Shown here: positions 18,423-25,497 of the stretch, one piece after another
Position numbering within the stretch: the first letter of the stretch is position 1
How the letters are laid out: each line of letters opens with the position of its first letter
NCBI RefSeq assembly: GCF_024723255.1
Contig: NZ_JANIAC010000004.1
Span: 310,001-374,000, forward strand
DNA from: Aestuariibaculum sp. M13
GTDB taxonomy: Bacteria > Bacteroidota > Bacteroidia > Flavobacteriales > Flavobacteriaceae
Direction: 5' to 3'
DNA: 64,000 nucleotides
Notes under the pieces: model-generated
Database searches by the model: none
Seen by the model: the letters and a program-made list of their open reading frames with translations, nothing else
Told to the model about the DNA's origin: nothing
Program-made: the position numbers and the translations under genes

Positions 18423-19427
18423 ATGAAAAATATTGAAAAGATATATAGGTTATTTATAGCTTGCTTTTTTGTGATACTTGTTTCTTGTAATGAAAATTTA
18501 GAAACTCAAAGTGAGTTTAAAAATTACCTATTTGCATATTTTGTGGGTAATGGTCCAGAAGAGGAGTCTATTAGATTTGCACTAAGTCGTGATGGTTTTA
18601 ATTACTATGCACTTAACAATAATGAACCTATTATAGATTCTGGAGACATAAGCTCTACAGGTGGTGTTCGTGATCCTCATATATTACGTGGGCATGATGG
18701 GAAAACGTTCTTTATGGTTGTAACCGATATGGTTTCAGCTAATGGATGGAGTTCTAACAGAGCTATGGTTTTAATGAAATCTACAGACTTAATTCATTGG
18801 ACATCGACAGTGGTTAATATTCCAAGGACTTTTCCAAATAAGTTTGTAGATATTGTAAGAGTGTGGGCACCGCAAACCATTTATGATAATAAGGCTAAAA
18901 AGTATATGATTTATTGGTCTATGTTAGGTGAATCTGGGCCAGATAAAATATATTATGCCTATGCTAATGCAGATTTTACAGGTTTAGAAACGACGCCAGA
19001 ACAATTATATTTCAGTCCTACAAATAGTGCTTGTATCGATGGAGATATTATATATAAAGATGGTAAATATCACTTGTTTTTTAAAAATGAAGATGAAGGA
19101 AAAAAGGGTATTATGCAGGCAGTTTCCAATAGTTTAACAGAAGGATATGAAGAGGTAGATGGTTTTATGGATCAAACCGATGAAGCTGTAGAAGGCTCAA
19201 GTATATTTAAGTTAATTGGTTCTGATGACTATATTTTAATGTACGATGTTTATAATCAGGGTAAATACCAATTTACAAAAACCAAAGACCTAATCAATTT
19301 CAAAATTGTAGATGAAAGTGTTTCAATGGATTTTCACCCAAGACATGGAACAGTTATTCCAATTACAGAATTTGAAACGAAAAGGTTAATAGAAAAGTGG
19401 GGCAAAACTTTGGATTCAAAATTCTAA
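18423..19427 (+). CDS. GH43-like five-bladed propeller glycosidase, lipoprotein
   Basis: The 334-residue lipoprotein (ILVSC, C22) reads as a GH43-type beta-propeller: RDPHI (D84, general base), SSNRAMVLMKSTDLIHW, VWAPQTIY, IDGDII (D206/D208, pKa modulator) and VEGSSIF (E258, general acid), ending HPRHGTVIPI. All three acidic residues expected of a retained GH43 active site are present. GH43 members include arabinofuranosidases, beta-xylosidases and exo-beta-1,3-galactanases, and I cannot choose the subfamily. It is the last gene of the PUL operon and lies next to the tRNA remnant marking the probable island boundary. Confidence 0.75.
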   Translation: MKNIEKIYRLFIACFFVILVSCNENLETQSEFKNYLFAYFVGNGPEEESIRFALSRDGFNYYALNNNEPIIDSGDISSTGGVRDPHILRGHDGKTFFMVVTDMVSANGWSSNRAMVLMKSTDLIHWTSTVVNIPRTFPNKFVDIVRVWAPQTIYDNKAKKYMIYWSMLGESGPDKIYYAYANADFTGLETTPEQLYFSPTNSACIDGDIIYKDGKYHLFFKNEDEGKKGIMQAVSNSLTEGYEEVDGFMDQTDEAVEGSSIFKLIGSDDYILMYDVYNQGKYQFTKTKDLINFKIVDESVSMDFHPRHGTVIPITEFETKRLIEKWGKTLDSKF

Positions 19428-19480
19428 AATTGAGTATTTCATTTTTTGTTATATTGCATTAGAAATTTAAATAACAAAGT

Positions 19481-19516
19481 GAACACAAAACTGAACACGT
19501 TTTGGAACACGAATTT
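19481..19516 (+). repeat. Three 12-bp-phased GAACAC direct repeats (candidate integrase arm sites)
   Basis: GAACAC occurs at 19481, 19493 and 19505, each exactly 12 bp apart, with A/T-rich spacers. The array lies about 60 bp before the tRNA remnant. Phased short direct repeats beside a tRNA-derived core fit the arm-type binding sites of a tyrosine recombinase. This is inferred from geometry only. The rest of the 19428-19792 gap holds the tRNA remnant, a terminator and a promoter. Confidence 0.5.
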
Positions 19517-19572
19517 AAAATATAGCATCCGGGAAGTCCTTATTTTGTGTCGTGAATTTGTCAGGTGATGAA

Positions 19573-19615
19573 CTCATAACCCGAAGGTCACAGGTTCGAG
19601 TCCTGTTCCCGCTAC
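19573..19615 (+). pseudogene. 3' half of tRNA-fMet (CAT): probable att site / island boundary
   Basis: From the anticodon loop onward the sequence matches initiator tRNA-Met: CTCATAACCCGAAGGTC (anticodon CAT at 19575-19577), then a T-arm with a perfect 5-bp stem ACAGG-TTCGAGT-CCTGT, then TCCCGCTAC. The 5' half is missing: the 35 bp upstream form no D-arm, no acceptor strand and no CGGG strand of the anticodon stem. A break exactly at the anticodon loop is what tyrosine-recombinase integration into a tRNA 3' end leaves behind. The functional tRNA would then be restored at the other end of the element, left of this window. Confidence 0.8.
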
Positions 19616-19620
19616 GAAGC

Positions 19621-19652
19621 AAGAGAATCTAGAAATAGGTTCTCTTTTTTAT
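19621..19652 (+). terminator. Terminator directly after the tRNA-fMet remnant
   Basis: AAGAGAA (19621-19627) pairs with TTCTCTT (19640-19646), followed by a T-run. It sits 5 bp beyond the tRNA 3' end, where the native terminator of a tRNA gene would be. This supports the side to the right being original chromosome. Confidence 0.75.
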
Positions 19653-19725
19653 TCTTTAATTTAGTGATATTAGTTTTAAAATTTAGTTTTAACAAAGCTC
19701 TAAGAAAGCTTTAGTACTAAAAATG

Positions 19726-19733
19726 TACCTTTG
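19726..19733 (+). promoter_or_regulatory. Bacteroidota-type -7 promoter element before the trypsin-like protease gene
   Basis: TACCTTTG matches the TAnnTTTG -7 consensus of the Bacteroidota primary sigma factor and lies 60 bp before the chosen start. The -33 element is not clear. Confidence 0.5.
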
Positions 19734-19792
19734 AGCTCTTAAATTTTAATTATTATTAGTTGTCGAATTCAGACAAATTATCATTTTATATC

Positions 19793-20689
19793 ATGAAATA
19801 CGTATTGAAAATTGTTTTTGTATTATGTGCGTTTACAGTAGCAGCTCAGGCTCAGAATTATAAAAGTAACATCCGTCAGTATAAAGTGCCATTAGCAATA
19901 AAGGCAGGGAAACTTATTGATGCAGGTCATGTGATTTCAGCCGATTCTCTTAGTCCTTCTTTTAAAAATAAGGGGTATGCTCCGGTAGAAGTAAACCTGA
20001 AATCACCAAAGAAAAAAAGTCTGAAACCAAGTGAACTGTATAATCGTGTTTCTGAATCTATTGTTATTGTTTCTCCTGCAGGTCGATGTGGCGAGGTTGA
20101 TGAGAAGGGTAAAGCATGTGATAAGGTGCATACCTACCCAGCATCGGGTTATATTATCGATTCAAAAGGAATTATCGTAACCAACTATCATGTTGCTAAT
20201 AGTTATATAACGAAGTATAACAAAGATGCCAGAGATGTTATGGTGGTAATGCTTAAAGATGGTACAATTTTTCCTGTCGAAGCTATATTATCTGCAGATC
20301 AAAAAAACGATTTGGCGATTTTAAAAATAGACACTAAAGGTAGAGAACTTCCTGTATTACCAATAGCAACTAAAGATGCTGAAATTGGTGATCCGGTTTT
20401 TATTGTTAGTCATCCTAAAGGGTATTATTATGCCTTTTCTTCGGGAATGGTAACCGATAAGTTTAGTGAAATTAATATTGGAGGTTATAGAAATATTATG
20501 GCTATTTCTGCCGATTTTGCTGCAGGTTCAAGTGGCTCGGCCATTATTGATCAATTTGGAAATGTTATAGGAACCGTGTCTTATACAAAAACACTTCAGC
20601 ATTCCGACGATGCAACTAAAACACAAATGGTATTGAAAGCTACCATTCCTGTTTCAGCGCTTACAGAACTGATAAAAAAAGGAAATTAA
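19793..20689 (+). CDS. Secreted trypsin-like serine protease (S1, HtrA-like fold)
   Basis: ATG at 19793 gives a clean signal peptide (MKYVLKIVFVLCAFTVAAQAQ); an in-frame TTG 33 bp earlier would put a polar extension before it and is unlikely. The roughly 298-residue product has a complete trypsin-type triad: His in TNYHVAN (H133), Asp in NDLAILKID (D173) and Ser in GSSGSAII (S247). No PDZ domain follows, unlike DegP/HtrA. A Cys pair (about C99/C109) lies before the catalytic domain. It is probably periplasmic or secreted. The gene is monocistronic between its own promoter and a bidirectional terminator. Confidence 0.85.
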   Translation: MKYVLKIVFVLCAFTVAAQAQNYKSNIRQYKVPLAIKAGKLIDAGHVISADSLSPSFKNKGYAPVEVNLKSPKKKSLKPSELYNRVSESIVIVSPAGRCGEVDEKGKACDKVHTYPASGYIIDSKGIIVTNYHVANSYITKYNKDARDVMVVMLKDGTIFPVEAILSADQKNDLAILKIDTKGRELPVLPIATKDAEIGDPVFIVSHPKGYYYAFSSGMVTDKFSEINIGGYRNIMAISADFAAGSSGSAIIDQFGNVIGTVSYTKTLQHSDDATKTQMVLKATIPVSALTELIKKGN

Positions 20690-20704
20690 GATTATTGATA
20701 ATAA

Positions 20705-20739
20705 ACAAAAAAGAGCAACTACACGTTGCTCTTTTTTGT
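20705..20739. terminator. Bidirectional terminator between the protease gene and ggt
   Basis: AAAAAAGAGCAAC (20707-20719) pairs perfectly with GTTGCTCTTTTTT (20725-20737) with a 5-nt loop. A-run and T-run flank both sides, so it can serve both convergent genes. Confidence 0.9.
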
Positions 20740-20764
20740 TTAAAGTATTTTGTGCCTTAAGCTA

Positions 20765-22477
20765 TTAGTAGCCTACAGCAGCACCTTCAGCACTCGATGA
20801 ATCTGATGCGCCTATAAGAATGTGGTTTTCGTTATCTATTTGAATACCCATTAATTCACCCAAACGATTGGTTGGCGTTAATTTGTGTCCCATGAATTCA
20901 AGATTTTTCTTGGTATCGGGAGATAATTTATCGGCTTCGTAAGTAATTCTGTCGGGTAACCACTGGTGATGAATTTTCATCGCTTCAATAGCTTTGTCCA
21001 CAGGCATATTATACCCTAAAACATTTAATACGGTTTGAAAAACGGTATTAATAATTGTTTTTCCGCCTGGGCTCCCAATTACTAAATAAGGTTTTCCATC
21101 TTTAGCAACAATTGTTGGTGTCATGCTAGATAACATACGTTTTTCAGGTTGTATGATGTTTGGGTTAGTGCCTATTAAACCTTCTTCGTTTGTAACATTG
21201 GGTTTCGCATTAAAATCGCCCATTTCATTGTTGAATATAAAACCAAGTTTTTTTGAACCCATCCCAGAACCATAAGAATGTTCAAGTGTGTAGGTTAGGG
21301 CAACAGCATTTCCGTCTTTATCTACCACCGAAAAATGGGTTGTGTTTTCACCGTCGTAAATTTGTCCGAATCTAGATGGATTGCTTGGTGAAGCATGCGT
21401 CATATCAATATTTTCAAAACGTGTTTTGGCAAATGTTTTAGAAGTTAGTTTATCTAAAGGAATATCTGGGTTAAAATCGGGATCACCAAGAAATTCGGCG
21501 CGATCTGCAAAGGTTCGGCGCATTACTTCAGCTAAAAGATGTACGTATTCGGTTGAGTTAAATTCAATGGTTTCTAAATTGGCCTGTTCCGTTATATTCA
21601 TCATTTCAAGAAGGGCAACCCCACCTGAACTTGGCGGCGGCATGGAATAGATTTCGTAACCTTTAAAAGTTCCTTTTACAGGTTTTCGCTCTATAGCTTC
21701 GTACTTTTTTAAATCTTTTTTAGTGATGATGCCTCCATTGTTTTTCATGAAATTTTCAATGTCGTTGGCAACTTCTCCTTTGTAAAATCCGTCTTTACCT
21801 TTGTCTCTAATTAATTTTAAAGTATGCGCTAAAGCAGGTTGTTTCCATAGTTCACCAAATTTTACCAGTTCACCTTTTTCATTTTTAAAATAATCTTTTA
21901 AAAACTGAATATCAGAATTATCATTAGTGTAAATGGCAAACTGAGCAATGGAATAAGGAAGAGCAAAGCCGTTTTCGGCCAGATCAATGGCTGGTTGCAC
22001 TAAAGTTTTCCAAGGTAATTTTCCATATTTACCATGTGCCACATATAAACCGGCAACGGTTCCAGGAACGCCAACCGATTTTAACCCGATGTGATTTATT
22101 GTTGATTCTTTTCCATATAAATTTATCCCTTTAGGTAAGTCACCTTCTTTGGTCAAAAACATTTCAGGACTTGCTTTTAAAGGCGCTTTTTCTCGGAAAT
22201 CGATGGTTGTAGAGAAGCCGGTTGTGTCTAAATAAACTAAAAAACCACCACCACCAATATTGCCTGCAGATGGGTGTGTTACAGCTAAAGCAAAAGCCGT
22301 AGCAACCGAAGCATCTACAGCATTTCCTCCTCGTTTTAAAATATCCACACCAACAGCCGAAGCTATTTTACTGCTCGATACTACCATGCCGTTTTTAGCA
22401 TAGGTTTGCGCATAAACGTTGAAATAAGAAAAAATGATGAAGCAGCATGATAATGATTTGGATATTAGAAGTTTCAT
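20765..22477 (-). CDS. ggt: Gamma-glutamyltranspeptidase
   Basis: The 570-residue precursor is of normal family length with a signal peptide (cleavage near VYAQ). Gamma-glutamyltranspeptidase hydrolyses glutathione and other gamma-glutamyl compounds in the periplasm. The autocleavage site is visible as NTTHFSVVD with T379 as the nucleophile that starts the small subunit. Other family signatures are present: GGNAVDASVA near the N-terminus, PPPSSGG (280-286), and SYGSGMGSKKLGFIFNN after the nucleophile. It stands alone, divergent from the ATP-cone gene and convergent with the protease gene. Confidence 0.95.
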   Translation of the reverse strand: MKLLISKSLSCCFIIFSYFNVYAQTYAKNGMVVSSSKIASAVGVDILKRGGNAVDASVATAFALAVTHPSAGNIGGGGFLVYLDTTGFSTTIDFREKAPLKASPEMFLTKEGDLPKGINLYGKESTINHIGLKSVGVPGTVAGLYVAHGKYGKLPWKTLVQPAIDLAENGFALPYSIAQFAIYTNDNSDIQFLKDYFKNEKGELVKFGELWKQPALAHTLKLIRDKGKDGFYKGEVANDIENFMKNNGGIITKKDLKKYEAIERKPVKGTFKGYEIYSMPPPSSGGVALLEMMNITEQANLETIEFNSTEYVHLLAEVMRRTFADRAEFLGDPDFNPDIPLDKLTSKTFAKTRFENIDMTHASPSNPSRFGQIYDGENTTHFSVVDKDGNAVALTYTLEHSYGSGMGSKKLGFIFNNEMGDFNAKPNVTNEEGLIGTNPNIIQPEKRMLSSMTPTIVAKDGKPYLVIGSPGGKTIINTVFQTVLNVLGYNMPVDKAIEAMKIHHQWLPDRITYEADKLSPDTKKNLEFMGHKLTPTNRLGELMGIQIDNENHILIGASDSSSAEGAAVGY

Positions 22478-22615
22478 GAAAGTGTTTATAACAAGTTAAG
22501 AACCTAAGATAGTAAAAATGAAAAGACTTTTTAAGAAGAAAGTAAACTGATAAATATCATAGCAAGAGGGTAACAGGTTTTTTAATTTTAAAAGTTCGAA
22601 GCTAACTATTAAAAT

Positions 22616-23455
22616 ATGAAAACGACTGTCGATATCATAAAATCTTCTGGTGAAAAGGTGAAGTTTTCAATAGATAAATTAAGGAAATCTTTGCTAAGAA
22701 GTGGAGCTAAACAGGCCACGGTAGATGAGATTGTTGATATTGTAGTTGGGGAGTTATATGAAAATATTTCTACCAAGGAAATTTATAATAGAGCTTTTGC
22801 TTTGTTAAGAAAGGAGAAAAGTTATTTGGCTTCAAAATATAAACTGAAACGCGCCATTTATGAATTGGGTCCAACTGGTTTTCCGTTTGAACGATTCATA
22901 AGTGCAATTTTAATGTATTCGGGTTACACTACCGAAGTCGATAAAGTATTGCAGGGACATTGCATTTCACATGAGGTAGATGTTGTTGCGACAAAGAATA
23001 ATTCAACCACTATTGTAGAGTGTAAGTTTCATAGCGAGAAGAATTTTAAATGCAATGTAAAAGTGCCTCTGTATATCAATTCCCGATATAACGATATAAA
23101 AACGCATTGGGATAAAAATCCCAAAAACACCTCTGATTTAACCGAAGGCTGGGTGGTTACAAATACCCGGTTTACAGAGGATGCCCTAAAATATGGACAA
23201 TGTGTCAATTTGTATTTGCTAAGTTGGGATTATCCTGGAAATAATGGGTTAAAGGACCGGATTGATCGATTGGGGTTGTATCCCATAACCGTTTCTACTT
23301 TACTAACGCAACGAGAAAAGCAATTTTTGTTGAGTCGCGATGTGGTGTTATGCCGGCAATTGGTTGGAGATGCCTTTTATCTCGACCATTTAGGGATTTC
23401 AGAAAAAAGAAAAGAAAAAATATTAAACGAAATAAACATGTTATGTCATCAATAA
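22616..23455 (+). CDS. ATP-cone domain fused to a PD-(D/E)XK (Mrr-like) nuclease domain
   Basis: Residues 1-90 of this 279-residue protein form an ATP-cone, the nucleotide-sensing domain best known from ribonucleotide reductases and NrdR (VDIIKSSGEKVKFSIDKLRK, then SYLASKYKLKRAI). Residues about 95-210 contain a restriction-endonuclease-like core: HEVDVVA...VECKF gives D122 and the E135-x-K137 signature. No reductase domain is present. The next gene begins at or overlapping its stop, so the two are translationally coupled. A nucleotide-responsive nuclease is a reasonable reading, but no substrate or pathway is known to me. Confidence 0.75.
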   Translation: MKTTVDIIKSSGEKVKFSIDKLRKSLLRSGAKQATVDEIVDIVVGELYENISTKEIYNRAFALLRKEKSYLASKYKLKRAIYELGPTGFPFERFISAILMYSGYTTEVDKVLQGHCISHEVDVVATKNNSTTIVECKFHSEKNFKCNVKVPLYINSRYNDIKTHWDKNPKNTSDLTEGWVVTNTRFTEDALKYGQCVNLYLLSWDYPGNNGLKDRIDRLGLYPITVSTLLTQREKQFLLSRDVVLCRQLVGDAFYLDHLGISEKRKEKILNEINMLCHQ

Positions 23456-23457
23456 TT

Positions 23458-24846
23458 ATGGACGATTCTGTTAAAATAACATTTTTAGGTGCATCAGGAA
23501 CCGTTACAGGCTCAAAATTTTTTATTGAAACAGCCGAAAAAAATATCATGGTAGATTGCGGAATGTTTCAAGGTTTAAAAGAGTTAAGGTTACAAAACTG
23601 GAACGATTTACCCATAGATGTAAGTACTATAGATGTTATTTTACTTACCCACGGACATTTCGATCATGTGGGTTATTTACCAAGACTGTTAAAACAAGGT
23701 TTTAAAGGAACAATTGTTGGAACAGCACCTACTTTATCCATTGCCGAAATTGTACTTTTAGATAGCGCCAAAATACATGAAGAAGATGCCGAAAAGGCGA
23801 ACAAGGAAGATTATACCGAGCACCATCCGGCCTTGCCGTTTTATACCAAATTAGATGTTGAACGCATTATTAGAAAGTTTCAGGTTGAAATGCCAAACAA
23901 ATGGATTTACCTGTCCGATAACATCTCGTATCGTTTTCAATCTAATGGCCATATTTTAGGGTCAACTTTTATAGAAATAGATATTAATGGTAAACGTTTT
24001 GTCTTCTCTGGCGATGTGGGGCGAATTAAAGATTATTTGTTGGAACCACCTAAAAAACCGGAGTGGGCCGACTATTTATTTGTAGAAAGTACTTATGGCG
24101 ATAAACTGCATCCAAAAGATGATGTTGAAGAGGAACTGTCTGAAATTATTAATAAAACCATTCGCAAACATGGCAATTTAATTATTCCAAGCTTTGCGGT
24201 AGAACGGTTACAAACCTTGGTGTTTTTACTTTGGAAACTGTACAAGAAAAACAAAATTCCTAACATTCCCATTTTTGTTGATAGTCCCATGGGAACCAAC
24301 GTGCTCAAGGTCTTTAAGCAATACAACAAGTGGCATAAACTATCTGATTCAGAGTACGAAGCCATGTGCAATCATGTGAATATTATTCAGTCGTACAAAG
24401 AAACCTGGGAAACCATTGATGATAACCGGTCTAAAATAATTATTGCCGGTAGTGGTATGGTAACCGGTGGTCGCGTACTAACGTATTTGCAGCAACTTAT
24501 CGATCAGCGTTCAACAACTATTTTATTGGTAGGCTATCAGGCTGAAGGTACTCGTGGGCGTCTTTTAAAAGAAGGGGCACACGAACTAAAATTCTACGGG
24601 AAATACTATCCGGTAAAAGCGACCGTGAAAAGTATAGATAGTCTATCGGCACATGCCGACCAATATGAATTACTGGACTGGATGAACAATATTATGAATG
24701 TTCCTGAAAAGGTGTTTTTAATACATGGCGAACCTACAGCTTTAGATGCCTTACGACTAAAATTAAAGAGCACTTTTGGTTGGAATGCCACTATTCCAAA
24801 GTTGTTTGATGAAGAAATAATTGAAATGTATTCTCTTTCAGAATAG
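23458..24846 (+). CDS. MBL-fold/beta-CASP ribonuclease-like metallohydrolase
   Basis: The product carries the metallo-beta-lactamase zinc motif LTHGHFDHVGYLP, a beta-CASP insertion (about 200-390) and a C-terminal RMMBL segment (LSAHADQYELLDW, then VFLIHGEPTAL). This is the architecture of bacterial CPSF73-like RNases. ATG 23458 (MDDSVKITFLGASGTVTGS) and ATG 23443 (five residues longer) are both possible. The longest reading frame begins at 23350, but its first 31 residues overlap the preceding gene and look like read-through of that gene in another frame. Coupling to the ATP-cone nuclease suggests a shared nucleic-acid role. Confidence 0.85.
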   Translation: MDDSVKITFLGASGTVTGSKFFIETAEKNIMVDCGMFQGLKELRLQNWNDLPIDVSTIDVILLTHGHFDHVGYLPRLLKQGFKGTIVGTAPTLSIAEIVLLDSAKIHEEDAEKANKEDYTEHHPALPFYTKLDVERIIRKFQVEMPNKWIYLSDNISYRFQSNGHILGSTFIEIDINGKRFVFSGDVGRIKDYLLEPPKKPEWADYLFVESTYGDKLHPKDDVEEELSEIINKTIRKHGNLIIPSFAVERLQTLVFLLWKLYKKNKIPNIPIFVDSPMGTNVLKVFKQYNKWHKLSDSEYEAMCNHVNIIQSYKETWETIDDNRSKIIIAGSGMVTGGRVLTYLQQLIDQRSTTILLVGYQAEGTRGRLLKEGAHELKFYGKYYPVKATVKSIDSLSAHADQYELLDWMNNIMNVPEKVFLIHGEPTALDALRLKLKSTFGWNATIPKLFDEEIIEMYSLSE

Positions 24847-24901
24847 AAGGAGAAATATTTAAACTAAAAACTAAATAAGAGATATAAAAACAGCATTAAA
24901 G

Positions 24902-25342
24902 ATGAAAACACAAGAAGTTAAAGGGTATCGCGTATGGCTAAACTCCGAAAATATGCATGAAAGTACTCTTAAATGGGTGTCTGAGTTAGAATTTGCAAAA
25001 GACGAACAATTGTTTTTTAATGATTTGATCAAGTCTTACACCCTTCAGTTAATTGAATCCAAACATTTTGAAGATGGTAAAAAAATGTCTGAGGAAATTA
25101 GTAAAGTTCATAATGAAATTACCGATTTGCTTGAAGAAGTAAAACGTCATGAAAATGGATTGGAAATTATGGTCGACGGGTTAGATCAATACGAAGAAGA
25201 GGAAGCTTATAGAGACGAACACCGTAAGCTTATTATAAAAGTAAACGCCTTTTTAAATGAGTATCGTGCACTTAAAAAAGAGTTGTTCGAACTTGTAAAA
25301 GGTGTCATAAAAGAAGGCAAACAAAAACGTTTGCTCGAATAG
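24902..25342 (+). CDS. Hypothetical coiled-coil protein
   Basis: This is a 146-residue cytoplasmic protein without a signal peptide. It is rich in Glu, Lys and Leu, with helical heptad-like stretches (about 45-90 and 105-140), a strongly acidic centre and the basic tail KQKRLLE. I recognise no family. It lies 55 bp after the beta-CASP nuclease, in the same direction, and a terminator follows it, so it is probably the third gene of that operon and may be a partner or adaptor. That role is inferred from position only. Confidence 0.6.
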   Translation: MKTQEVKGYRVWLNSENMHESTLKWVSELEFAKDEQLFFNDLIKSYTLQLIESKHFEDGKKMSEEISKVHNEITDLLEEVKRHENGLEIMVDGLDQYEEEEAYRDEHRKLIIKVNAFLNEYRALKKELFELVKGVIKEGKQKRLLE

Positions 25343-25357
25343 TGTAATTAGTTGTTT

Positions 25358-25397
25358 AAAAGGCTTTCAGTTTAGGTAATTGGAGGCCTTTTTTTAT
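25358..25397 (+). terminator. Terminator of the ATP-cone/beta-CASP/coiled-coil operon
   Basis: AAAGGC plus TTTC (25359-25368) pairs with GGAG plus GCCTTT (25382-25391) with two G-U pairs, followed by a T-run. It is 15 bp after the stop codon. Confidence 0.65.
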
Positions 25398-25497
25398 GAA
25401 AACATGTCGTTCATTATTAAAATAACTACTTCCGTCTAAACTTTTTTTGAAAATTGGAGAATTCAAATACCTTGTCGGTCAAACTAAAACATAAAAC

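Noticed and set aside
19530-19615. Complete tRNA gene
   Set aside because: Upstream of the anticodon loop there is no D-arm, no matching acceptor strand and no anticodon-stem partner, so only the 3' half is present.
23350-23442. N-terminal extension of the beta-CASP nuclease
   Set aside because: It overlaps the coding end of the ATP-cone gene in another frame, is very basic and unlike the family, and good ATG starts follow at 23443 and 23458.
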